From Romanomermis culicivorax (taxonomy: Eukaryota > Nematoda > Enoplea > Mermithida > Mermithidae), in contig CAWUHX010000018.1 of the NCBI GenBank assembly GCA_963922205.1, positions 744,001 to 808,000 of the forward strand: a stretch of DNA of 64,000 nucleotides. The letters are read 5' to 3'. This document shows positions 1 through 13,000 of the stretch, piece after piece. The notes below the pieces were generated by a model that was not told where the DNA came from, did no database searches, and worked only from the letters and a program-made list of their open reading frames with translations. The stretch's first letter is position 1; each line of letters opens with the position of its first letter. The translations under genes were made by a program, and so were the position numbers.

Positions 1-1713
1 TCATCTGTCCTAGCCCACAATATACAGTAAACAGGATCACATGACTTTTAGGTAATCTTTTGACTTTCTCACAAAGAAACTTCTCCAAAATTGCTGAGCA
101 AATATTGGCTTCAGTTTTGTGCTTCTTCAGCCAAAATTGGCAATTAATCTTTTTATCTCCACAACATTGTATGGCTGTTTTTTTTCTTCCCAGTACTGCA
201 TTCTCCACCATGCTGTGTTTTTGTTTGTCCACATAGGTTTTTTGGCGTCATGCCAAACTTCATGTTTTTTTTCTTTTCTCTCTCTTTCTGCCCAGTACTG
301 CATTCTCTACCATGCTGCATTTTCCACATAGGTTTTTCAGTGTTGCGCCAAACCTCATGCTTTTGCCTATATACAAGAGATTCTTTTTCTCTTCCTCTGA
401 TAAATCTTTTGTGTCTGCTTTCCTATATAATGTAATATTCAGACCACTTCTAGCAACCTCTAGCTTAGCTTCCTAGTAGTGCCTGATCTTGTAATTTTCT
501 TCCAGATTTTGGCATGTACAGAGCCCTTTTGTGTCTTGTTTTTTCCCACTCAAGCAGTAATAATGTTAGCCAGCCTACAATTATTCATACATTGAGTTGC
601 TCATCTTTTCCATAGGGGTCAACCCAACTCACAGGATCATCCCTCTGGTACGACCTCAGATCCCATATGTTTGTGTTTCTGACATTAGCGTTATTCTTTT
701 TGCCCTCTATGTGATTGCTGCCACCCTTATTCTTTTCGCCCTCTAAGTGATTGCTCCCTCTAAGTGATTGCTGCTACCCCTCACTTAGTTGTACATGATA
801 TTCCATGTGAGTGTCCTGTGACAAGATGTCATACCCATTTTTCAAAGCTGTAAATATGAGCAACTGCGCTTAACTTTGGGCCGCTGTCCAGGGCAAGGTG
901 CCTACTGGTTGATCCTGTCAATTGCTGTCACCCCACGTAGGTAAAACCTTCAATGACTTGTCATGCCATTCATTCCAGCTTTAGTAAATAGTTATGTTTT
1001 CATTGTTGTTTTCTTATTTTTTTCTTTTCTTCCTCCATCTTCATATCTCTTTCCACTCTTAGTGAGTGAACCTTGACAGAAGGTCGTACCCCTTTTACAC
1101 CAAGGATGTAAAATAGTTGGCTCTTTTGACCCTTCATTGTATACCTCATATACTTTCAGTAAGTTTTCACCATTGTAAAAACTGTACTACCCTCTTTGCA
1201 CCTCACAATGTGTGTGATACAGTCCCAGAGGAATGTCCTACCTGTGTCTACCTATTTATCTGAACCTCAATACAATATATTCCATTTTTTAGCTGCTGCA
1301 CTACCCCTATCTACCATCAACCATGCACCACAACCCAGAATGCCCGAAATCTCCTGCCGGCACATTTTTTAATTTTTAAATAATAATAATCAAAGTTCAT
1401 CCTCTTCAGACCTCTATTTGGCCCTACCCCCACCCAAAAAGCAGCCCTGCTACACCCCCCAGTACATATACATTTTTTCCACATCAATTATTTGTTTCTT
1501 GTCAGCACAGGTCACCTCTTAGCCTCAGATCCATTACCATGAACTCATGCTTTCTTGGTACCCATCGACCTTCCACCCTCAGAACAGTTTGCTCAAATTG
1601 CAGCAGTTTCTAGGAAGTCAGTAAAAATGGCTCTTGAACCAGCAGAGTGAGAGCAGGCTATTCAGGACACCTTCACCTGTGCCATCACACCATCCACACA
1701 GAAGCTTGAGGAC
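1..1713. other. Non-coding leader upstream of gypsy gag
   Basis: T-rich, non-coding sequence runs without a break into the gag relic. Only short T-rich frames occur, such as those at 119-435, and these are low-complexity and judged spurious. It may hold the LTR and 5' leader of the retroelement. No matching second LTR is visible in the window and I could not fix a primer-binding site, so this remains inference. Confidence 0.4.
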
Positions 1714-2341
1714 ATGAGCCACCACTCCATACAGTTCTTTTCCTTGGCAGGGCTCAGGCCACCTCCCAGTTTCTCAGGCACTTTTGGAGATTCCACTCCC
1801 GATTTTCTGGACAAGCTGACTCAGTTCCTCACCCTACAAGGGATCAGTGACACTAATCACTGCTACAAAATTGCTTTTTTGGAATCCTGCCTCAGTGGCA
1901 CTGCTCTCGCCTCAATCAGGGAAATCAAAAAAGGAGTACCTCCACCCACACACTTTGAAGACTTTACACAGTTTCTCAGAGAGGAATTCCCTGAACAACC
2001 AGACTTGGACATTCATCAGCAGCTCATCCATGATGGGATGCTAAAATCGTCTGAATCAGCCATAGAATTCCTTGAGCACCTCAAGTGCATGTCCAGAGTA
2101 GCCTACCCCACTCTGACAGCCTCCACCAGGGAATCTATCATCAAACTGATCTTCCTTTGAGGTCTTGAACCCATCCTCACTGATAGTATCAAATTTAGAG
2201 AATTCAGTACCCTCTCTGAGGCTGCAAAAGCTGCCTGCTACACAGAATCACAAATTCTTCATCATGAGATCCTTCTCACTGTGCCATCTAATGCTGTTTT
2301 CTCTGCAGAAACATCACCAAGTATCACTCTCTGCATCACAC
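1714..2341 (+). pseudogene. Ty3/gypsy gag relic
   Basis: A frame of 148 codons from the ATG at 1714 ends at TGA 2158-2160. The same frame reopens at once and runs to TAG 2339-2341, so the original reading frame is broken by a single nonsense codon. The N-terminal part has the retrotransposon gag pattern: a proline-rich lead, P.FSGTFGD, DFLDKLTQFL, then an amphipathic helix-rich region (FEDFTQFLREEF, AIEFLEHLK). Gag would form the particle that packages element RNA. No CCHC zinc knuckle is visible after it. The decayed pol region follows on the same strand, which supports one element. Calling it a capsid is a family-level judgement from sequence pattern. Confidence 0.7.
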
Positions 2342-3297
2342 AGCTGCTGCCCCCTGGCACCAATGCCCCTTAGTGTGACAATGCCTCCATCATTGCCATC
2401 TTGCAGACGCAGACATCCTGGCTCCTTGAGCAGGTTGCAGGCCTCGATGAGCAAGAGTAGCAGCCCCAATGCCCCCCCCCCACTGTCGCCCATCCCAGTT
2501 TTGGCGCCCTGCAGCTGGCACCCAATGCCTGGCCGCAAACTGACTAGCCAAGAAATGGTGTCCTTGACATGGCCTTGGAGGACACAGGACACTATGGGAC
2601 AAATGTCAGGTCATCAAGAGCCATACACTCGCTGCTGCAGCCACCACCTCGCTGGCTGGGTGTGGATTCTTCCACCACTCTAGCCACACCAATGCACAAT
2701 GTGACAGGCCATGTTGAGGTTGTGGAGTGTGCAGCCAACACTGGGCCATTGCTTCCCAATGCTGTGCGGGCCAGCCCAAGGTACTACATCTCATAGTAGA
2801 CAAGAAACCACTGGATTTAACTCCCATTCTGCAAGGTCTCAGGGCAATTTTCCTACTTCTCAAAATTGTCAAAATCAGTCTCACCCATATCACCATCAAA
2901 ACAATGCAGTTGGCACTTCCATTCCTCAACCAGATTTCCATCCCCTGGATCTGGATGATGGACATTCAGCTGTTAATCTTGGGGATCACACTACACAGTG
3001 TTACGCTGTTTGTGTTGTAGAATAGCTGCCACCACCCCCTGCCAAATGGGCCCTGACTTCAGCACCTGTCACCACCTAACAATATTGGACAGTGGTAAGT
3101 CTCACTCAACTGCTGACCTCAAATCAGCCTGCTGGCCACCCCAAATCAACTCCATAACTGATTCAAACTCTCATCTACAGGCGTCCCACCACCCCCAGCC
3201 ATTTTCACAATGCCAGCACCCACCACTGGCCACATGGTGGCTGTGGCCACCCTGAAAAGCCTGGTCATCATCACCACCGGACTCCATACCCCACCAG
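2342..3297 (+). pseudogene. Degenerate gag C-terminus/protease region
   Basis: This stretch links the gag and reverse transcriptase relics and is broken into short open pieces in all three frames (for example 2569-2796 and 2711-3025). A short LDSG string near 3087 could be the remnant of an aspartyl protease active site (D[ST]G), but the flanking residues do not confirm it. Composition is C-rich, like the neighbouring pol relic and unlike the AT-rich host DNA. Confidence 0.4.
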
Positions 3298-4853
3298 ACA
3301 TTGATATCTACCATCCTCTAACACCAGAGTTGCATATGGAAGTCGAAAATGGTGCCCTCAATGGCCAGTGCTGCTGCCAGACTGCCTACCAAAAAACACC
3401 AGTCTACCCCCTCCCATGGATCGAAAACATCCTCAACACCCTTAAGAGTATGAAATACTTCACTACACTGGACCAGGCAAACACCTATTGATCTATTCCC
3501 ATTGCAGAGGCTTACAAGGAAAAGATGGCCCTGAATACACCTATTGGCCTCTTTGAGTTCAACTATTTGCCTTTTAGCCTCTGTAATGCCCTCAGCACTT
3601 TCAAATGCCTCATGGACCTCCTCCTATCAGGTATCCAATAGAGTATGGTGTTCACATACTTAGATGACGGTGAGACCCACCACCAGATGCTCAGTCGCCT
3701 CTCAGAGGTCTTTGATCGACTTCTCCGTACTGGGATGAAGCTCTGGCTCAGTAAATGCTGATTCTCCCACACAGAGGTTGAGTATCTAAGGTATCCCATC
3801 TCACAGCATGTCCTTGAACAGGACACAGCCAGATTGGCTGCTGTCACCAACCTCCCCATACCCAAAATGACAAAGGACATAAAATCCTTCCTTGGTCTTA
3901 TCTCTTACTACAAACAATTCATTCCAGACTGCTCCAATCTTTGTGAACCCCTTTCCAAACTCCTGCAAAAGGACACTCCTTTTCAGTGATCACAATGGCA
4001 GCAGGATGCCTTCACTACCATCCTACGCCTCCTCACACATCCAACCATCCTCTAAGACACAGACTTCTGCAAGCCATTCATCCTCCAAATGGATGCCAGC
4101 ATCTTGGAAAGCAGAGCAGTCCTCCGTCACTTATATGAAGATGGACATGACCACCCAGTGGCTTACACCAGCCATGGTCTCACTACAGCCAAGAAAAACT
4201 ACTCAATCACAGAGATAGAAACCCTCGTGGAGGTCCACCTAATACTTCTGCCCATACCTCTTCCAACATGAGGTCATTGTGCAGACTGACCACACAGTTG
4301 TCAAAGCTGTGCTGAGAAAACCCAACCCCTCTGCCCGCATAGCACAATGGGGCCTTGCCCACGCAGAGTTAAACTCTCCATTCACACCCAGAAGGGCCCT
4401 GCCAATGGCCATGCCGATGCCTTGTCAGGCCTGCCAAACCCAGATGCAAAGGCCACTTACGACAGGGATGACGCCTACCTACACAGGCCAGAAGGAAATG
4501 TCATGATGATACAGCAGGTGCCACAGCAATTCGACCTTGATGCCCTCCGAAAAGAAGATCCTGACCTCTGACCCATCATCGAAAGCCTCAAACCCATTGG
4601 CTTGTTCGATGAGGTGGCAGGTTGCCACATGCTGGACGGCATCCTCCAGAAATGGGACAGAAGTAACAACTTGATCTTCTGTCCTGCTTTGGACTTCTCC
4701 CTCCCATTATTCTCAGACTGGACTAAGGTTCCAGCACTCCTCAGGTCCCACTCCAGAACCAGGAGTGCTGACGTCTCTCCTAAAACTCTCAACATCCACA
4801 GGCAATCACTCTATGTGATAGGCCCTGTGACGTCCAAGATGGGGGTCAAATAG
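3298..4853 (+). pseudogene. Ty3/gypsy pol relic: RT, RNase H, integrase start
   Basis: The region encodes reverse transcriptase (about 3400-3850), RNase H (about 4050-4440) and the beginning of integrase (about 4600-4850). Visible RT landmarks are FTTLDQA near 3460, FNYLPFSLCNA near 3560 and the catalytic YLDD near 3659. The tether motif KSFLGLISYYKQFIP lies near 3890. RNase H shows FILQMDAS and VAYTSHGL, followed by GHADALSGLP. Stops interrupt the frame (near 3490, 3640, 3760, 3988 and 4572) and there are frameshifts, so no full protein can be made. The catalytic core of integrase is absent; the element is 3'-truncated at about 4853. An integrase-core fragment lies at 38366-39300 in the serpin intron; whether it belongs to the same family is not established. 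Confidence 0.85.
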
Positions 4854-7077
4854 TGGCATTTCTCCACCTACAGTATCCCTTTGTCTACGACTCTCATAGC
4901 GTCTTTTAGCCCTCTGCCATGAGAGTCAGTCATTCCCTACGACCTCTTTTACATCCTTCTCTAACGTCACATACAGTAAAATAAAATTCGACACCTTTCG
5001 TTTTTACTTCTTTCAACTTTTACAGGTTTAGATACATCAAACATCGTGTTCCCAAAATTTATCCAATATCAGGCCAAGGAATGAGTCACAATTTATTTAG
5101 GATTTATTAGTGTAATGTACGTATTAAGAATACAGTGGTGCTCGAAACATCAAATTTTGAGAGCCAAAATTGTCATTTTTCACAAAAATCACCATATCTA
5201 CCATTAAAGCTCAGAAGCACCAAAAAGTTCCCCATACAAAGCTTTAACAAGATTTAAAATGTTGAAAACAAGAAGATAAAAATGGTTAAAAAGCTTATCG
5301 TTTCCACAGAAATGACTGTTTCTACTGCTAAAATTCAAAATAACTGAAAACTTCCTCGTACAGTGGATAGTTCACGATGTCTTCTAGTTGCCGACAAAAA
5401 ATGATAAAACTTCATGTACTGCTATGGGATTAAATCTGCAAAAAAAACAGCATACTGTTTTAGTTGATAAATTTTGATTTTTAATTATTGATCGACAAAA
5501 GTTGGCTTTTCTCGAAATTTTATGTTTCAGATCAGATGAATTAAAGCATTAGGAGTAGACATAAAGAAAAAATCAAAGCATCAGACTTGGAGAGTCGATT
5601 TGGAATAAATCACTTCCCATATTCAAGTTTGGGAGCTTGGGATATGTCATAGCTTCGCGGTTCCCGGGACTTTGGAATACCGTATAATTGAAATAAGGCC
5701 ATGTTTTAAAAAAACTGAAAAAATGCATTTCATATTGCACCCCCAAGATGCTCAGTCGAAGTATGGAGCTTGGAGATGGCACGCCCATTGTGGGGCATGG
5801 TGGGACTAGTGGCCCCTAAAAAATGCGTTTTTTGTTTTTTTTGGGCTCCAGCGAGCACCACTTGCAGATAGAGGCAAAATGATAAAAGGCATACCATAGT
5901 TGGTCCCTAGGCCCGAAATTATGAAAAAAAACCCAAGGTTCTAGCTCTTAACGTTTTGGCTCCAAAGGGGGGCGCGAACTTGGGGGTTCCAAGTATACTA
6001 TAGGTCGTCGCTACCGCACCACCTATGATATTTACAGCTTCCAACATGTTCTGTTGACAGATCTGCACAAAATTGGTGAAACTTTATTGGTTTGCACTAG
6101 GTAAATACTAACGTGATATCAAGTGCCAATAAATCTTCTGAAAATCGGATGCCGATAACAATGTAAGGAAGTTCGTCACAACTGCAGTCAGAAGAGATGT
6201 GTCACAAAACACTAGTAACGCTTCATTCATCTAATTACTATGGTAGTAGAACAGGGTGTCTCAAATGAAACCTTGACATTTTCTCTTCAGTGTGCTGGAA
6301 TCATTCGACGCCATTCGACTGATCGAAAGCCAATAAGCATTGATCGAGCTTTAGCAGTTGATGAAGGGTTGAGCGGCAAAGTGAACAACCAAAAAATTTC
6401 ACGCAGTAACTTGATTACGTGGTTAAAATGTCGCACTCCTCAATCGACGCAGTTTTGTCCAAATCGACAGTGGTTAGGCATGTTTTTCAATAATTTTGGC
6501 CTTCATTATTTCTCATAGAGAAATTTAGCGTTTTCTACATGAATGGAGTTTTCCACTAAGTAAAAATGATGTATCAAATTGAACTTTCGCTGCATCTATC
6601 ATTCCGAAAACACGTTTTATGGGATGGTGTATGAAGTTAGTTTTTTTGGTTTCACTGAAGTTGGAAATGTTCTCAGTTCTGTATCATTCTGAGTTGGTCT
6701 TACGAATCTTCTAATTTTAATGGAGATTTTATTGATTCAGTTTTAATTAAATAAACAATATAAAAATATAGGATAAATAATTTTCGCATTCATAAAGACA
6801 AAATGTTCAAAAACGAACATACGTTATCATATATCATTGATATAGTTCAAAAAAACACCGAAACCCATGTCAGGGGAAAAGTTACTCGGACGTCTATAAT
6901 AAGATAGTTATGAAAAGTTCACTATCTAAAAAAGAATCGGAGGAGAAAAAAATAGAAAAAAAACGCGAAAAAATAAAAATGCTAATAAATTAGCATACAC
7001 AAGTTAAAGAACCCGCTTTAAGTTAGAACAGGAAGCGCATTTCTTACTCCCGACGCTAAGATCCGTGCCCTATATTT
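4854..7077. other. Intergenic, AT-rich
   Basis: No coding exon is recognised here. The ORF at 6240-6518 (92 codons) has no recognisable motif. The sequence TTTATT at 6728-6733, which reads AATAAA on the minus strand, could be the polyadenylation signal of the ETS gene, 345 bases beyond its stop codon. Confidence 0.5.
6728..6733 (-). promoter_or_regulatory. Candidate poly(A) signal of the ETS gene
   Basis: AATAAA on the minus strand, 345 bases beyond the TGA at 7078-7080. It is a short motif in AT-rich DNA, so chance occurrence is quite possible. Confidence 0.3.
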
Positions 7078-10000
7078 TCAACATACGTGGTAAGGGGACA
7101 AAAATTGATAGACCAATCTTTGCGATCTGGCCGTCTTCTTCAGGATTCCTTTTCTATAATACTGCCTCAATGATCGACTCAATTTGTCGTAGTTCATCGC
7201 CGGTCGATTTTTTCTTTGGCCCCAAAATTTGGCCAATTTGTGTGAATCCTCGATTTTGAAAATTCCTGCAAAAAAATTGAGGTTGACAATAAATCGACTA
7301 CTCTATATTTCTGGCCGAATTTTGAGAGACTGATGATTCGTCGTCATCAACGATCAAAATGAACGACCAAACCTAAAGGATATAAGTCAACAGAGATGGC
7401 CTCAAGCTAGCGTGACGCATAAAGATCCCATGATATGGAAATAAGTTTGCTTATGCAAGTCTACATATTGTCTGTTTTTCTTAGAGAATGCATGTAAATT
7501 GAAAAATGACAAAAATTAATACAGCCTTCTGAGTCGTTTACATAAAGGCTTTACGGCAGGTTTTTTGCTCAAAAATGGTAAGGATTAGTTAAGTAGACTC
7601 TTAATTTTCAGTCCTATGTGACGCGTAGTTTAGCAGGAAAATAATGAAAATATGAAATGCTACTTGCTTTCCACTCCTAATATTCAAGGGCATTACAAGA
7701 AAAACAGACTGAAGGTAAAACTTTTCTTATTTTTGACAACGTAAATGAATACGTACGAGTACAGCTTGAAAAATGCGCAGAACTATTTTTATCTCTTGTA
7801 TCTACGGTACAATCTTATAATTCTCTATTCCAATTTGTTATGCAATACTTTGATATTCGGGCCTAGTGTAGAACTAGTTTCGACCCACCCCGTCCCTGAA
7901 GTCCTGAAAAACTTCGCAATATAATACAACACATTTTAGGCATCGTTTTGAGAGAGACTACGATTAAGTTTTGAGCGTCGTAAATAGTACTAGTCCCGAA
8001 TGATTAATTACACCACAAATGGGTGTGTTAAGGCTTTTTACAGATTCGATACACGATAAATGAGTATTTAAAAAATCAACATAATTCATTCACGAAAGCG
8101 TGTGAAACTGATTTGATAGGCTGAAATTCAGCAAAAGTTCTTTAACATTTTAAAGTTCATTCTCATTTCACGCTATATATCTCGGAGCTTTTCCATGTGA
8201 CACTAATTTTGTGTCTCAGTATATAATTTGACTGTATACTTCGATACGCGTATCCGTTCATACAAGGAGAGATAAAAGACCCTACACCTGGAAGCACATA
8301 AATATTTACTCGATGTTCAATCAGTTCCGATTTCAGGTAATAAGCAATTTGTAAATTCCTGCAATGACTGAATGAAAATTAGACAAAAAATAAATAATAC
8401 TTCCGTCGACACTTCCGAAGTGCCAGGTGTAGCTCGAAAAAAGCATAAGAAATTTCAAGTTAGTTGAAATTTCTGTACTTTCATTTTTTTACATTGCTAT
8501 TCATGAACGATGTTTTGACGCAAACAAGATTTTTTCAAATATATAACTCAAAGTAGCTTTTCGCAGAATAGAAATATTTCATAACGCAACAGAGTTCGGA
8601 TACATTCTTATCACATTAACTCCTACATATGAAATTCCTAGCAATCCATCTGTTTCGCATTTCGGCTCATGAAATTTCAGCATGTCCAAAACTGCTATAA
8701 TCTTGAAATTGAGTGAGCAAACTCCACGACTGGTGTCATTGCGCGCTATATTTTTCAATGAAAGAAATTTCCGGAGTCATCGCATTGATTGGTTAGCTTT
8801 TCTTCGAAAAAATCAGTCGTCTCTAGTAAAATATGTTACCTTGTGGTCGATCGACCCATCGTACACAAAAAGCGTATTTATCTTGATTATCCAACAATTC
8901 ACGTAAAAACTGCCACAAATGGATGTTGTTGTTTTGGAAGTAATAATTGGTCATCAAGTGCAGAGGGTGTTGCGTGACTTTGGACCAAGATGACGTAGCC
9001 GCCGCCACGACGGGCAGCGGTTGTGCCATTTGCTGAAATTGCCCTGGGCACAAGTCGTTGTAGTATTCCTCGCCTACAAATTGCTATATTACAGACCAAC
9101 AAAGAGAAACGCTACTTTCATATTATTTTAGTATTCTACGATAGAATTAGGGTCATTGTAAAAAAGAAGTTGATGTCAAATTCGATGTCTCATTTTTCAT
9201 GCATAATTTTTTCGGAAGATAATGTTGATTCCAAATTAGAGACAAGCATGCCGCAAAATATCAATACTATACCTTATTTTAGTTGACACCAATCAATATT
9301 CTGAACAATCAAAATTTCTTTAACGATAGAAAAATGAAATTTTGAATTTATAGAAAAATTCTGCTCATAAACAATAAAACTCGCCCCTAAGCAATGAATA
9401 GGAGCAAAAAGTGACGCGACAAAGTGTTCACTGTAGTTGGAAACTACAGTATTTCGGCCACATGACTGCGAGATCACGTAAAACATCTTTGAATCTCCCA
9501 TATTTGTTTGTTAGAGTATTTTGATGAATTTCTACAAAAATTACCACGTGTGCACACGTTTGCCATCTTATTCTGAACTTTGCGTAATATTCATAGTAAC
9601 GACTCAAGCCGTCCCTCCTATAAGGGTCATGATGCACTAAAATGTGATTTTCGGATCGGGTAAGAATTTCGAAATCGAAAGTTTTGAAACTTACTATCCG
9701 TCGAGAAACCACTATCGCAACTTGGGCTGGTCATTGGGTGCTCGCCGTTGGTGGGAAACGGTGAGTAAGAAAATTGAGGCGACGTTTTCGGTTCCATTTT
9801 TACGATAAAATCTTGAAGTTGCCCACTACTACCAGCGCAACCGTCGGTGGAACTTTGGTCTTGACAACAGAATTGTCGCTCGCTGTTCAACACTCCTTCG
9901 AATTTTATTTTAGACGGTTCGCTTTGAACTTTATAATCAGTGGCTACAAAAATTGCGTAAAAATTATGCAAATAGGTTTTTGAAAAATGTTGTACATTTA

Positions 10001-13000
10001 CCGGTTGCCCAAAGATTCAGTTGAGCGTGTATGAGTTCAGCTCCACCAGGAAAGATCATTTTCAAAGTTTCGAGATCTATGGAGCATAACATGCAACCGG
10101 GCATGAAAAGTTTGTAGGGTATCTGAGGCAGGTTGTATTGTCTGGCCACATCCGAGAGCCATATTTGACTTTGTTCGACGGTCCACAGACGGGGATCTAA
10201 AACAACATCTTGTTCGGCACACATGATACTCATTATTAATAATAAGCGAACTAATGACATTAACAATAGATCCAGTGATTCAACGGTACAAAATTTTCAA
10301 GATTTGTAACATTGTTTACTACTTTCTGTTTAACAAGTGACTCTAATTATAGTTCAATGATTCGTAGATCGATTGCAATATTACTCGCATTGTAGTGTTA
10401 CCGTGAATTTTTAATAAATTTCATTTAATTCAAATTTTTTTGAATGCGTTAAAGATTGCAGATGAAATCCTGAAATTATAAACGAAACAAGAGCTTCCAT
10501 TAAAAATAAACAAGAAAAATTTAAGAAAGATCCCACGTCAAACTACTGAGTTAATAAACCATTTAATTTTTGCAGAAAGCGGCGATAAAAACTTTAGTCG
10601 AATATTGTGAGTTCACTAAACTGAAAAAGAAACAATTCGGAAACAGTTAGCTCATAACTGAGTGGTTGGTTAACGTAACACTAACAATTCCATCACGTGG
10701 GTCACATTTACGGTAAAATTTGGAAAATGCTTGGTAAGTTTGCCTATTTCAGCAACCAGTAAAGAGCGCCGAGACATTTTATCAGCAGATCTTTTTGAAC
10801 TGTAATATTTTCAACATTACTTGATCGCCATATAACATTCTCCGAAACATAAAAGTTAATAATTTAAACATTAAGCATTGCATATTTAGAACGATACGCG
10901 ATTGAAACGGATTTGCAGATATGTCGCTAAATGTATACTTTCTCATGTTTATGTCATTCATGTTGCAAAAATCATGCATATTCAAAGATACCATTGTTGT
11001 TCACTAATTCAAGTTTTAGTATACAAAAAATCAGTCTACTGAGAGCACAACTCGACTTGCATTGGGTTATCAAATGCACCACCATACAGATTCCATGTTG
11101 GATTTCACCGAAGATGTTCTGTGATTAGTTTATATAATGTGTACCTGGTTGCATGTCTGAAAGTTTATATTGTCTGTGATAGTCCATTAATATTTACTGG
11201 TAGTGGTTTTAAACTTAACTGAGTGAGTCAGGCTGGTTTCTCAACAGACCTTATGAGGAATTTGCTTTTTACATTTATTTCCACAAGACAACTGTGTATG
11301 TACCTCAAGTATGAAACGGACTGGAGTACAATACGGATATCTGGGAGTCAAATGAACAGTGCCTTTCCTGCAATTAGAGACCAAAATTGACAACCTCGTC
11401 AGAAAATACCCAAAAATACAAGGAAAAAAGCATTGCTTTCGCATTGTTTCAGCTCGTAAGCTTCAGTTATTTATTTCTTCTTTCAACTAAAAAGTTAACG
11501 AAAAAGCAACATTTGTGAGGATTAGATAAGAAAATGGGAACTTATATTTTTTTTTCAAACTTGTGATGCAAAAAACAACGCCATATTAATGCGTGGCAAC
11601 ATTTATAGTCATAAATACTCAATTTTTAACTATGGAAGTCGAAAACATTAATTTTTATTGGAAAACATTAATTTTTATTAGAACTATTACAACGTTGAAA
11701 TGCAAAAATTGTATCCGCGCAAAATTCTCGTTTGACTAACTGAGAAAACTTCGGTCATCGGTCTTAGCTAGTCACAGTAAACATTTTTCCAGCATTCTTT
11801 TCGCGAAACAAACGAGTATGACGAAACCTTCAGTTCTAAACTATCGAATAAAAACCACCCTATCAACATTCTCAAAAAGTTGTTTGTTGTGACACTTCCC
11901 TGAACTTGTGATCATAAAGGCCCCGGGCAGAGTGCCCTTGTGTGGGTGAGCTTTTATAAACCGTCAAAACAAGACGAAAATTTTGCGGAGGAGCCCGCTA
12001 TGGAGAATGGGTTTTTCGCCATTCATGTCAAAATCATTATAATTGAAAAATTAATTACGTATACTCGTTACGTCACTAATTAGCCTTGTTGTTCGATGCT
12101 GTAAGAGTGAACGGAAAAATAAAATGGCGCCCAAACGCCTCAAGCTCAATTTTTGGGGGGACGGAACACGTTTTGCAGAAAAAAGGAGAATCTTGAAATA
12201 TGAAATATGTCGAGACCCGAAAGTTCATAGTAAGATAGCGAATTATATTCACAAAATTTTTGTATTGTGACATAAAAATGTTCGGTTGTGGGACTTTAGT
12301 CAGGTTCATATTTCTAACCACTAGGATTCATGTTTTGAAGAATAAAAAGGATGTGCAGTCACTTGGAATACAGTTTACTGTAGAATTTTGTCAATATAGA
12401 GGGAAAAAATGTGAGTAACGAAAATCTCGAATGTTTTGTGTAAAGCTTATTAATTTATACACAACCATTCGCTATTCATAGCCATTTGGATGGGGTGTAA
12501 AGTTAAGTATAGCTGACGTATCACAGTTACAACTGCCTAACAATTCAAAAATACATGCCATCAACGTTCATGTCATTATGACTAAAAAGCGTGGTGTGTA
12601 TTTATCTCTATACCTCAATTCAAATGTTTACACAATAAGTTAGCATCAAAATTTACGCACTGTGATGGTACACGAATTCCCAGCATTTTCACAACCATCA
12701 AAACACAAAAAATTTCAGATCTGCATTGTGTACGAGTATAAATAGGACCGTAATTTGCAAAAAAACCGTGTGGGAGCCGTAATTATTCAGCATGCTAATT
12801 GTGAAACTTGTCGGTACCATGCAGAAAGATGATAAATCCAGTTTTCACCGAATTGGAATTATCACCATTTTCGAGGTCGCACATCTCTTCTATATGTAAA
12901 AATGTTATATAATATATATATATATATAACTTTAAAAAATATATATATACATATAAAATCAAAAATTAAGTATGAAATTTCGTCACATTTGGTCAGATTT

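Larger units (their letters stand above)
1..4853 (+). mobile_element. Truncated Ty3/gypsy retrotransposon
   Basis: Gag, RT, RNase H and the start of integrase lie in the gypsy order (RT-RNase H before integrase) on one strand. Nonsense codons and frameshifts in each part show it is an old, inactive copy. The left boundary is not in the window or cannot be recognised. The right boundary is where coding similarity stops. Confidence 0.75.

Noticed and set aside
2314-2965. Minus-strand frames opposite the gypsy gag-pol relic
   Set aside because: Shadows of the C-rich plus-strand coding relic; no motifs.
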